DNA of 64,000 nt from Sphagnum magellanicum. Lineage: Eukaryota > Streptophyta > Sphagnopsida > Sphagnales > Sphagnaceae. The DNA lies in contig CM038918.1 in the NCBI GenBank assembly GCA_021904315.1, forward strand, positions 4,231,349 through 4,295,348. Reading direction: 5' to 3'. The position numbers were made by a program, and so were the translations under genes. Below the pieces are notes generated by a model that did no database searches, had not been told where the DNA came from, and worked only from the letters and a program-made list of their open reading frames with translations. This document shows, in pieces, positions 24,661 to 36,079 of this stretch (positions within the stretch are counted from its first letter, which is position 1; each line of letters begins with the position of its first letter).

Positions 24661-26689
24661 TATGTTACTACAATTTTTTGGTGATGATCTATGTTTCGAA
24701 GGTGGATTTGTTGCTAGCGGTCTATCACATTTCATGGTTCGTATGGTTTGTTCAAATGTTTATGGATGTTTTGTGGTCATATGTTTCTAGAGGGTTGCAT
24801 TACTTTGAATTCATGTTTTAGGAGGTTTTTCACTTTAGTTTTGCCTAGTGTTCGGGCGCATATGTTTTTTCAAATGTTGGTTTGATGCAAGGTTGCTAGG
24901 TGCAAATGTTGTTAGAGGGGTGTTTTATTATCACGAAACAGTTCTACATGTTACTTTGAAACATTTGCTTGGATGGTTTATCCAACACCTCCATGTTTTG
25001 GGATGAACTGAAAATATACATTTTGAATCTTCCTACTAACCATGTTTCATTTTGTAGGAACGTGGGGCCATTCTAAAATTTGAATATCTCCAAGTGAAAG
25101 TTTTTTAAGGTGATGTGGCAAAAGTTCACTATATTAATGGAAGGGTATAGGATGCCCTACCGACCCAAAGGCAATTACTCAATCAACAATGACACCATCA
25201 CTCCAAAAAGAAAGTCAATGTGAATAGAATCGTTGTTGAAGAAGGTCCAAAACGTCTAGTAATGTGTTATGGCAATGGTAGTCCCTCTTAAACCACCTAA
25301 GGCCCCACAAATAGTTGCAAGGGGGGAGCAAAAACATGTCCCCATTGTGCCACCGAAGGAACCACCTAGACCCCCAAGAAAGATAGCCTAGAAGCAAGAG
25401 AACCCACCATAATTTCCATAAAACAAATGACTAGGAACACAACCATTTTAAGGTTTTTGGGTTTGGTTGTTTGTAACATATAATGTTTCTAAGACATACT
25501 AGGCAAACTAATTGTAAATTAGAATATTTTGATTTTTTGACCATCCTTCCTATAAAAATACGCTTTAAACATTTGTTCTTTTCAAAATAAATTATTATAC
25601 GTGCATAAATATGTTATGTATTCGTGTTCACAAAAGTCTCTATGAGATGTTTCAAGGGCATCCAATCACTCCTACATGTGTCCAAGTGTCATGTTTTTAC
25701 TCACATTCCATTTTTTAGGTCAAGGTGCATATTTATTTTGCATGTCCCATTCTAAATTTCTTGAAATTGTGATTCGGGGTAGTTTTTATCATGAATTAGC
25801 TTGCAACTTGTTAAAATTCATCTTGAAAGCAATGTGTGCATGTGTGCAAGTTTTGCAATGTGTGCATGTTTCAAAATGTGTGGAGGTTTTGGAGGCTAAG
25901 TTCCAAGTCATGTTTCAATGCAAGACCTTGGTTTTGGTTATTTTGACGATCATGTTACAAGTTTTCTCAAAGGCAAGTTGCATTTAAGTTTTCGCATGTT
26001 TCAAGTTTTGTACATTGAATAACCATTATATTTTAGTAGTGGCATATTATTGAAACATAATTTGAATGTGGCGGCTTCAAATCCTATTTCTCAAAACTTA
26101 ACCTGTGTTTGATGAATTTTCGTGTTGTATTTATGGCAATGGTTGCAATGGCTTGATCAAACTTGTTGAAGATGTTCTATGAAGATGTAGTGTTGTGTTT
26201 TGTTGCTCTACAAGGAGGAGGCCATGGAATCGTTGCATCTCAACACTAGCTATAGAGAAACATGGGACCCAAAGATCTTCATGTGCTTTGAAATGAACAA
26301 GTAAATATTGCAAGGTCTTGAAGTTGTTGTTCAACTCCCGTCTCTAGGCCTTTTCATGCATAAGGACTTGACATGGTCTACAGATAACAAGTTGTCTAAA
26401 TAAGGAATGAAACGAGACGTTGAGATTGTGTACATTCCATCAAAGTGGGTTCAAAATTTTATCAATGGAGAGGAACTAATAATCAACATGAATTACAAGT
26501 TCACATGAAGGCAATTACAAAAAACAATTGAGGACAACTTTCTTTCCTTCACTAGGATAACTTTTTTGAATTTTCAAGCTTGCTCATAGTGTAAATTACC
26601 CTCACCCTCTTTTTCGTGCTCTTTGTACTTGTGTAGCTTTGTAATTATTCTCTTGCTTGATATTAATTGGATCTTCTATAGGTACAATT

Positions 26690-28760
26690 GTAGATATGGA
26701 CCCAAAGACCACTCTCACAAAGTTCTTGCAATCATAAAAAATATGGCCTTCAAAAAGGCACCATTAGACAAGAAAGGAAAAGCAATACCAAAAGGTAAAA
26801 TAAAAATTCAAATTACAAGTAAGAATAGTGGGGGTTCCCAAAAGAAAAGCAATTGATGTGCATTTAAGCTCAAAACATTTTATCTTCTACCTATTGTAAC
26901 AAAAGAATTGTTATTATGAAGAAAAACACATTAATGTTGTGGGATATGTGTGCCATGACAATTAGCTACAAGGAGATAAGGCAAATTTTGCATTGCATAT
27001 TTCTAACGCCTTGAAGGAATTCATCATGGACAACCTTTGATTAAAGCTATTTGTTTATAGGTCATGGCAAAACATAGGAAAAACATGAAGCAAGTTCTTG
27101 AGTCCAATGGCTACTTTACGTGAAACATGTGTCTATGCAAACAAGACATAAGAAACATAGTAGGAAAGGTCACACAGAAAACATATAAGAAACATGAAAA
27201 TGATGCTAAGAGCATTCGCATGTGGGCTCAAGAGAACCCAAACCTTTTGTTTTATTATTAGGAAACTAATGTGCAAATAGGGGGAGAGTTAAACGGTCAC
27301 AATACCCCTTTCACTATTGGTATCCAGTCTCGGTGGCAAACTTCAATGATGATGCAATATGGCCATCAAAGTGGGATCATCATAGATGATAGTTTCGAAA
27401 CAAATGAAAACAAGGTAAACATTTTACTAAATTCAATTCAAATAGCCCAAATGAACCTATATTATTTAAATTTCAACAGTTTTACTATGTGTAGTTTCCA
27501 TTGTACATAATCATGGTCTTCGACCAATGGCACAACAAATGTCTTATGGCATATGTTATCACCTTGTGAAGCAAATAGATTGACCTTTTGCAATGGATGC
27601 ATGTGATAAATAAAAAAATACTCAAAGGAAGTCCAGGATGGCAATTGAATGCATTCATTGTTGATGATGCCAACACGGAAATTAATAGCATCAGGTAAAA
27701 TTACTTCACATACTAACTATCTGAAATGTTGATCATAGTTTCTTCATTATAAATTAATGTTTTAAAAGCCTTTTCAAATTGGAGTCTAATCATGTTTAAT
27801 TGCATCAAGATCCTTTGTTTCGAAAGGCTTTTTAACCTAAAGTGCATATTGTGAATATGTCTCAACAATGTTTCGAATGGTTCAATCAATGTTATAGGTT
27901 TTTGCTTATAGGTCATGTTTCAGAGGTAATGTTACAGGTTAGCTACGTACAGTTCCTATTGCAAAATTATGGTTTAAGTTTACTAGTTATAGGTTTTTAC
28001 TTCGACATTCATAGAGCCTTGTTTTTATTAAACCTTTTCAATGAAGTGAATGTATCATGTGTATGTTTTGTTGGCGGTGGATGCTAGCTATGTTTCAATG
28101 CCTAAGTTTTGGTGCTTTAGTATGTGATTATGTCATGTTTTGACATTAGCTATTATAGCTTGGGTGACCCTATTTTCTTGAATATATTTGTGCATGTTTC
28201 GAATGTGGACTTTTTACAAATTATTTTTCAGGAAGGTGGGCAATGAAGTAAGTTGACTTTGGTTGGTTTTTTTTTTCCATCTTTTTTGTGTGTAGAATGG
28301 TATGGCTAGAAACAAAGATTTTCTTATGCCTTTGGCTTGTTAAAAGAGCATGGCAAAAACAAGCATGCATCAAATTAAGGGATATACCATTGTGAGTTGA
28401 GGTTTTGAAACACATGGGGCACATAATGCATGATGCAACTCAATTAAAGGGGAAGTGTGTGAGGGAGTTTGTAATGGAGTAGTTGTTGGAGCTTTCCCAT
28501 ACATGTACCGCATGCGCAACCATTCTAGTCATATGTGGTTTCTGAGTGGCTTCCTAAATGCGAGATGTGGGATGTGATGGGCAATTGTAATTTGCCATAC
28601 ATAGGGCAAGATACAAATGCAATGATTGAAAGCTATCATGGCAACTTGAAAGAAACTTTAAGAGCTACTAAATCCCGGTTATCAAGCAAGCGGATGGATT
28701 AGTGCATCCACAAGAAATGAATTCAGGACTTCCTCAGTTGAGGAGATGGAGTTGACAGGC
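26690..28760 (+). pseudogene. MULE DDE transposase remnant
   Basis: Scattered plus-strand segments match a MULE transposase in the right order. KSIRMWAQENPNLLFYY and TPFTIGIQSRWQTSMMMQYG lead to the first Asp in GIIIDDSFETN (27385-27390). LNAFIVDDANTEINSI holds the second Asp (about 27663). IFLCLWLVKRAWQKQA corresponds to the CLWHV block (about 28320), and GQDTNAMIESYHGNLKETLR holds the catalytic Glu (28628). An N-terminal basic part occurs near 26.69-26.86 kb. The pieces are in different frames with stops between. Some gaps are probably introns and others decay. A SWIM zinc finger, usual downstream, was not seen. The orientation matches the Ulp1 remnant. Confidence 0.8.
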
Positions 28761-28839
28761 TCAAGTCAAAAAGGAAATTGAATATGGTTGGTGCTACTTA
28801 ACTCGCCATCGCATCCCAAATTTGTGTTCCCCTCAGGTT

Positions 28840-29340
28840 TTGTGTTTCGATTTTAAGGTTTATCTACCATGTCCATGTTTTAGCAGGTTCTAGGTTTTAC
28901 GGTCACATTCCGGTGGTTCAATGGGGTCTTTGTTCTTAGGTTTTGTGCTCAATTTCGAGTTTTGCACTCAATTTTGAGGTGTTTATTCAAGGCTTTAGTC
29001 GTAGTTTCAAGTTTTGAATCAAAATACAAGGTCTATGTTACTTGTTTTGAGTTTTGAGTTTTGAATTCTTGGGTTCCAATCTTGCTTCAAGTCCAAATCT
29101 TAAGTTTCATGTTTCAGATTTCTTATGTTTATGTTTCACATTCCAACTTGTTAAATGGGTTTCATTTTCTAGGTTTTGAATTCCTTAGTTTCAAGTTCTT
29201 AGGTTTCGAGTTTCTTTCATTTCAAGGTCATTGGTTCCTTGGTTTTGAGTTTCTTTGTTTTGAGGTCGTGGGCATGTTGATTTCAAGTTCATGGGTTTGG
29301 AGTTCTTGGGTTCCTTTGTTTTGAGTTCATGGGTCGAAAT
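28840..29340 (+). repeat. degenerate GTTTTGAGTTCTTGGGTTTC tandem array
   Basis: About 500 bp consists of TTTGAGTTCTTGGGT and TTTCAAGTTCATGGG variants with a period of 15-30 bases. The open part (29061-29321) reads as alternating FLGFEF and LSFKF, a sign that the array rather than selection makes the frame. It follows the transposase remnant inside the MULE. Confidence 0.6.
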
Positions 29341-31089
29341 TTTATGCATGTGAGAGTGTTGGATTGAATTAATGAATAATTTATATCCATCATTGGAGCC
29401 TAACTATTTTAGTTTTCGACTTTTGCACTGGAGTAAAAATTTTGAATTTATGCAGGAGTTTTGAATGGCATTGTCAAGTGGTAAGGGATGACGCAAAGGG
29501 AGTTGAATCACATAAGCAATGTCATTTGGGAGACGGTTAAGCATATTGTATTGTCGTTGGAGGCGGAAGAAGAAATAGATTTGGATTTAAAGATTTTTTA
29601 TAGATCACCTGAAAGTCCATAAAAGCCCTTATCACATGCAATTGGAGAATGAATGAGGGTGGACACCAACATCAAGCGCTTTCGGACATTGTTGGACAAC
29701 CATGGTTGGATCATCAACCAACTTACTTTCAATGATCATAGTCTCCTAGAGGCACGATGATGCACACCTTTGCCAACTAGCAAGTATCGCGTTCATTATT
29801 CACCTTTTATGTGTTCAAAACATTAGCGACAACCATTTAGCAATAACAATGTATCGGAAATAACAAAATGCCATAGCTCCATCAGTTGACAAACCATCCA
29901 AAGGAAGGCTAATTAGTAGCTCCAACTCTCTATTTTATTCTAATAATAGGTTGTAGATCACTCATAACAACAAGAAATAGAGTTTTTATTATGACTCCTA
30001 TTTCCAGTATTGATTTTAGATTAGTAGTTTTGAGAGTATCCATAACAAGTACATCAAAACTAGTTGCAGTTGATGCTTGAATTGAATTTGTTTGATGAGC
30101 CATAACTTTAGCTATCATTATCCATTATAAAGTGCACTACTATTCCATGCATCTTTCATCTATGTTACCTTAGGGCTTCAGCCCATACCTCTCTACTAAG
30201 AAACATAACAAAATATGTGTACTATTATGGGCAAATATATAAAAATTTCCAAAGTTTTGGTATTTTTATTATCATTGCTATCACCTGTTATACATGGTAT
30301 GGGACCATGTTAGTAAACATGCATCACATTTTATTTTCGTGCACGTGATCCCTTACAAGCATTTAAACTAATTAAAAATTATGTTTCATTTGCAAAGTTG
30401 ATGGCTTGTTTTAGGTTCCATGCTCAAGTCGCATGGTTTATAGGTTTCGAGGCAAAGGCTCATGGCTTGTAGGTCTTTGGGTTAGTGGACATAGTTTGTA
30501 GATTTTGAGGTAAGGTCCCGTGCATTTCAATTCATTTTATGTTTCAATGTTGATTTAATGACCAACATGCAATAATTTAATCGACATGTTTTGTAAGCTA
30601 GTTTGCCACAAGTTTCACTACCCATGTTTCCTTAATCGCAAGTTTTTGTGCGTATGTTTTGATAATGTCCAACTAAATTGGTCATTCTTGTTTCAATCCA
30701 TATATTTCATGGAGTAAATTCTTGTGGTTCAAGTTTTCGTGTCTTGGTCTTGAAATTTACTTGACTTGTATTTCTTATTTCATTATGAAGTTTTAATCTA
30801 TGCAATGTATTATATGTATTATTCAAACTTAATCAATGTTTCAATGAATACAACTTCCATTTGTGTATGCTAGGATGGAACATGTTTCCATTTATTTGTT
30901 TCTCTGTTATATTGTTATATGTTTTTTTCTTTATGAACATGTTTCGTAAGTTTTGGTTAAGGGGTGTGAATAACATGTTTCTTTTAGGTGAACATGTTTT
31001 GTCATGTTTTGGTTAAGGTGTGTGAAGCTTTGATTAATGTATAAACATTACTTGCTCACATTGGGAAGTTGAAAATAAGAGAGCAAGCA

Positions 31090-31924
31090 CCAACAATACA
31101 CACATACAAGGTCTTTCCTATCTTCTTGCCAACTCTGGTGGCATTTTTCCATTAAATGTGACCTTTTTTGGTGTGTATTTCTTTACAAAAACACTTTTGT
31201 CTATTTTAACATTCTCAATGATCACATTAGGTTTTCCATCAACAAGTTGCAACGATGTCATGAAGTCCTTTTTTGCTTTCCCAACCAACAACAATTGCAA
31301 TGATCGAGGCTTTTTACATTCATCAGCAATGCAATGAAGATAGTGCTCTCAAAGGTATGCCAAAAAAATACCTCTCAAGCTTGGTTTGCTGCATGTTTCG
31401 AAAGCTATTCCACACAAACCTTCCAAGACATCACATAACTTCACCTCCAAGCTTTTTCACAAAAGGAAAACAAGTTATTTCAAACCCTAATTGAAACATG
31501 AATGAACTTCATCCATGGTTTCAAATGTTCCTTGACACATAGCCCAATCAAAGAGACATCTAGCCTATTAAATGAAATAATGATGGTATTAATCACCTAA
31601 TCATTCCTTTATGAAATTTGACTATCCCAATTGCCATCCAACAACCATATTTTCGCATCAATAGTTCTTTCATGCAAAAAATGAAACACCATTGATGTGA
31701 CGGGTTGTGTGCCAAAAGGTGTGAAGTTAGGGTGTGGGTGGGCAATGGGTGAGGGGGGGGGGGGGGGGGGGGGGGGGGGTCAATGGGGGTTCGAAACACG
31801 AACCCAAAACTTGGCATGTTTTGATTACCAAGTTTCAGACCCGGGTGTTCATGCATGGTAATTTGGGTTGAACTGTCTTAACCTGAATGACACATTTAAG
31901 TGTGTTGCTCAAATAACATTGGGG
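31090..31924 (-). repeat. right long terminal inverted repeat of the MULE
   Basis: This is an inverted copy of 12436-13285. It contains the homopolymer G27 tract and, reading inward on the minus strand (31300-31118), the open stretch with SLQLVDGKPNVIIENVKIDK. That stretch is much like the plus-strand peptide of the left repeat. The inner border is approximate. Confidence 0.8.
31753..31779 (+). repeat. G27 homopolymer
   Basis: Twenty-seven consecutive G lie in the right MULE terminal repeat. The left repeat has a C-rich tract at the matching place (12581-12623) with interruptions. This is a likely quadruplex-forming and replication-slippage site, and its exact length is an assembly risk. Confidence 0.9.
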
Positions 31925-31933
31925 CACCGGAGG

Positions 31934-34370
31934 TTCCTCCTTGCATTCTTAGTTCCCTTAATTGATAATGCAAACAAAATGTCATTACCTCTTCACATAT
32001 GTTCCATTGCCATGTCTTGTTGGAGCTTCCTCTTGAAAAAATTAATGTTGTTATTAATGTTAGCTAAGTACTTGGATTGTTAGGTAGGACCCAATGATTC
32101 TAAATCCGAGTATTTGGAACTTGCCAAACCCGGGTTCATTTTGGGAACTGGGTGGAACTAAAATCGAAAGGTTACATGAAGGTTTTTGAACTAGTTGAAT
32201 CAACCTTTGATTTTAAACGGTTTTAAAACTAAAATTAAATTGTGGTCCGGTTCCAAGTTGTGTTTTAATTGGAATCAAATTGATTTTTAGAATAAAAACC
32301 TAGTTATAGTTCCAAATCTAGTTCCAAACTAAAGATTTAAGTTGAAGTTTATAAATTTTGGGTTTTTTTTTGTGATTTTTATGTTGTGTTTTTTGTTTAT
32401 TAACCATTTTTTTCACCTATGTGAATAAAATAAACCACTTGTGAACTTGCAAGTGTGCAATATATATTTTTTCTTCACCTACATGAATAAAATAAAAGCA
32501 CTTGTGGGCTTGCAAATGTGCAATATCATTTTTTTTCACCTATGTGAATAAAACAAAAGCACTTTGTTTACTTGCAAATGTGCAACATTTTTTTTCCTCC
32601 ATGTTTGTGAATAATACAAAAACATTCATAGGCCCCACGCGTGTGCAATATTTTTTTTTACAATATCATTTTTTTCTTCACATGTGTGAATTTAAAAAAA
32701 CCATTTGTAAGCCCACAAATGTGCAATATCATTTTTTGTTTATTCATATGTGAGTAAACAACAACCCACTTGTAGGCTTGCAAGTGTGTAATTTTTTAGA
32801 GATATTTAGAATAAATCAAAGTTTTGAAATATGATATTTAAAAAATAGGTTTGACATTTTCAAACCTTTGTAATAGCAAAAAATTTGGAATAAAATTCTT
32901 AATTTTTGTTTGTTGACTCTTTTAGTTTTGGATCTTTAACATGTAATGTAATTTGAACTTTGCTAGTCACAAAAAGGTTCATGTTTGTTGGACTGAATTT
33001 TTGAATCATTTGTAAAAACATTTATCAAATGAAAAATTAGACATTTCTAAGTTTTTGGGTTGTTTTGCATATTGGAACTAGAATTAGAGGTTATGGAATT
33101 GATACTTGGAACTAGTCCAATTGAAATTAAGATAAAAAATTGGGACCAAAATCAAATTGTAATTCCTTAAAAGAAAAAGGACCAAAACTGAACTAAAACC
33201 ATTTTTTTGAAATTTTTAGGAATTGAAACCAATTGACATTGGTCATTATTTTGCATCAAATCCTTGCGACAATTTAGTGTTTGTTGGAGATTTAATTTTC
33301 TCATGCTAATTGTTAAGTGAGATTGTTGCACCCTATTTTGAACATGAGTTGTAATTTATATGCAAGAAAGCATGCAAACAATGCAACCAAGTTTTTTTTT
33401 GTTGATTTTGCCATTACTATGAAAGTTGCATTCTCTTGGCTCCTTCATGTGTGTTCTATTTTATTTGGGTTTTGGATGTGTCTTTTGTACCTTTAAATGT
33501 TATAAAGGTTGTCACTTGTGTATTTTCTTATTATAATGTTGCAATATGTGTTTTTGGTGTTTAATATGCACATTGCTTCTAGTTTTTTCTTTTTTTTCTC
33601 TTGGACTAACGTGGGAGTGTAGTTAAGGTTCTAAGGTTTGTAGGTTGTGCATATTTAACTTAGGTTGCAATAGGAAGGATTCGAAAGGATTGGTATTCAA
33701 TTCCCCCTAGGGCCTTGTTTATAAGTTGAAGGTGTTGTTCATGACATTTTACAATACAAATACCATCAAATAAAATTTATTACATTGTCACATATTATTC
33801 AAAAATCTAAACATGTTCATCAATTCACCTCCATGGATGTAAAATGGATTGCTAATTTTCTTCCAAGGGAAAAATTCATGTAGCCCATTTACCATGCACC
33901 TCAATTTTTTATATTGCCATTTTATGCTACTGAATTTTTTTCTCAGGTGCTAGAGTCCTAGTTCAAAATAATGGAAGGTGCCAATTGTACCTATGAAAAA
34001 ATCACATGGGTTGCCAATAGTGCCTCCTCCACCCATGTGTAGCCAACTTACAAACATCAAAAAATTGGAAAACAAAACCTTGACCTAACTACCAAGTTAA
34101 GCTAAAAATAAATCAAAGGAAAATGTTTAATAATTACACCTTTAGCCTCCATCATCATTAATTTTCAAAAAATATGCTTGGAAACATGGTGGGTATTAGG
34201 TATTACCTACATGCATAAAAAATGGCACCGAGACCCACTAGTTATCAAGAATATCCTTTGAATTTTTAACTATTATTTTTAGAAAACCAATTCTAATGTA
34301 TAATCATCACACTTTACAAATAACAATAATATTGAAATAACAACTTAGAGTATTGTGGGTCTTTGCGAGT
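31934..34370. other. unassigned AT-rich DNA with GGAACTAAAA-type low complexity
   Basis: No gene was found. The intervals 32090-32400 and 33060-33260 are dominated by degenerate GGTTCCAA / GGAACTAAAATC words, flanking the tandem array at 32411-32800. Similar word use recurs at 54.6-54.96 kb. The interval 33260-34370 shows nothing recognisable. Confidence 0.4.
32411..32800 (+). repeat. tandem array, about six units of roughly 65-70 bp
   Basis: Each unit carries TTTTTTCACCTATGTGAATA, AAATAAAA, CACTTGTGGGCTTGCAA and TGTGCAATAT. Units lie near 32411, 32475, 32535, 32600, 32670 and 32735 with moderate divergence. No coding frame is conserved between units. Confidence 0.75.
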
Positions 34371-34846
34371 TTAGACCAATGCTAGTCGATTATCTTTTTT
34401 TAAAAATAACTATAGGGTAGGTTATGTTTCTAGGGGGGAAAATCGAATTGCACAAGCTCTCAATGTCAATGTATAAAAGTGGTTGTTTAGTAGGTTATCA
34501 CAAAAAAATTGGGCAATAATTGTTAATTTTGCATAAAGGTAGGTTATCAAATAATTGGTTGATAATTGAACCTATTATCATATCAGTCATTAGCAAACTA
34601 AAAGGATTTTTAAAAATTAAAATTAAAATGACTATTTTAAAAAAATAAATTGTATTAATGTTTAAAAATTGATAACCTACTTGAATGATCATTAGGTGAT
34701 CTTATTAGGTTATTAGATTTTTGAAATTTCAATATGAAGTAATTATCAATTTAACCATTTATATATTTAAATAACAAATTAATAGGTTATTTATAATCAA
34801 CTTGATAACCAAGTCAAAACTTGATAATAGGCCAACATTGGTTTAA
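34371..34846. mobile_element. possible MITE, about 476 bp
   Basis: The left end TTAGACCAATGCTAGTCGAT and the right end (inverse TTAAACCAATGTTGGCCTAT) form imperfect inverted repeats of about 24 bp, both followed inward by TATC. GGTTATC/GATAACC words recur inside in both orientations. No target duplication could be fixed, so the superfamily is open. Confidence 0.5.
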
Positions 34847-35062
34847 GCCACCAATTCTTTGCATTTTTTAAATAATAGGAACAGCCAATAGTTTTTTGAA
34901 TTCTAATTTTTCCAAAAATCTAAAACTAATGTTTCTTTGATTTTCAATTTTCAAGGGTCATAACAAGATCAAATACCCACACAAAAATTGTTAGTATGTA
35001 ATTAACCAAAATGGTTAGTTATTCAACATGAATGGAAAGAAAAAAAAATCTTTCATCCACAT

Positions 35063-35171
35063 ACCATCCATCCTTCATGATACACTAGTGTTGTTGGTTC
35101 AATACATCATAAGTTGAGTAGGGTGGCAAGAGTGAACCAACACCCACTAGCACACCATGAAGGATGGATGG
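35063..35171. repeat. 109-bp hairpin with arms of about 38 bp
   Basis: Arm 1 begins CCATCCATCCTTCATGATAC (35064-35101). Arm 2 (35133-35171) read in reverse begins CCATCCATCCTTCATGGTGT. The arms match at most positions through CTAGTG and GTTGGTTCA, with a loop of about 31 bases. It could be a foldback mini-element or a miRNA-precursor-like hairpin. No known mature miRNA was recognised. Confidence 0.65.
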
Positions 35172-36079
35172 CAACTTGCAAATGGTCAAGAATAAGTTTT
35201 CTATTGGGTTTTAATTCCTTAGCTAATCATGGTGGTTTGATTACTTTTTTTAAAAATTATGTTAATTATTCATAAGTTAGTTGTCAGTAGTTATGTAGCA
35301 AAAAATATATTTACATATATTCCAGTGTTGTCTTTTTATCCACTTTTAAGACAAACCTCCAAATATCAACATAACATTATTTATTTACTTTTAAAAGGAA
35401 GGATTTGTATAAAAAATTTCAATAGATTATTTGATAAGACATTTTACATTTAACTTTTTTTTCTCTTTGTTGGTTATGAATGAAAATTAGTTTTCAAATG
35501 CAAAAAAACTATGGATATGTGCAAAGGATATGCATCCCCAAATACAAATTTGGGTTGTATGCACAAAGGTTCTACAATTACATAATAACTACAAATGTTA
35601 GAAAAAAACATGTACACCTTACAAATTGAAACAACTTGTGGGGCAATTTGACCCCAATAATTTAAACAAATTTTTTTGTGCATTGTAGCACAAGTTGCCT
35701 CCAAAACACAACCACCCAAAACCACCATAACACCCAAAAAACCAAAAGCCCATGAAGATACCAAATGATTGGTGCAACTTGATCAACAAAATACGTTGTT
35801 GGTAAGGTGTGAGATCCATAATTCATACATCACAACAATTGAAATCAATTAAAACAATGCATAGAAAATCAAAATCAATTTCAAACTTAGAAGTATTTGT
35901 TAGAAAGGAAAATATTTGAAAAAATCTAAACATGGATAGTCAAACATTGACTTAATTTATTGCTATCAACCTTGTTTTAAAAAATCAGCTTTTTTAATCA
36001 AATCATATTGTTTTTAACTAGAGCATATTCAATTTTCATATAATCCCTTAGAATAGTAATAGGTGTGCAATTCAACTAT

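Larger units (their letters stand above)
12436..31924 (+). mobile_element. giant Mutator-like element (MULE), 19.5 kb, Ulp1-bearing
   Basis: The borders are set by inverted ends, CCCGGATGTTATTTGAGC on the left and its counterpart CCCCAATGTTATTTGAGC read inward from the right. They are flanked by a 9-bp target duplication, CACTGGAGG (12427-12435) and CACCGGAGG (31925-31933), 8 of 9 identical. Nine-base duplications and long inverted ends are Mutator hallmarks. The terminal repeats run about 0.83-0.85 kb. Inside, on the plus strand, are a decayed Ulp1-type C48 protease (about 20.95-21.4 kb) and a decayed MULE DDE transposase (about 26.7-28.8 kb), the combination known from Ulp1-carrying (Kaonashi-type) plant MULEs. 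Two CACTA elements are nested within. Removing them leaves about 13.9 kb. All reading frames are interrupted, so it is not autonomous now. The one mismatch in the target duplication fits an old insertion. Confidence 0.85.

Noticed and set aside
29061-29324. Plus-strand frame with repeated FLGFEF
   Set aside because: A by-product of the GTTTTGAGTTCTTGGG array; no start context or relatives.
12863-31494. Similar open frames at 12863-13096 (-) and 31273-31494 (+) as a duplicated gene
   Set aside because: They are antisense readings of the two MULE terminal inverted repeats.
31593-31856. Minus-strand frame with a proline run
   Set aside because: The proline run is the G27 homopolymer in the MULE terminal repeat.
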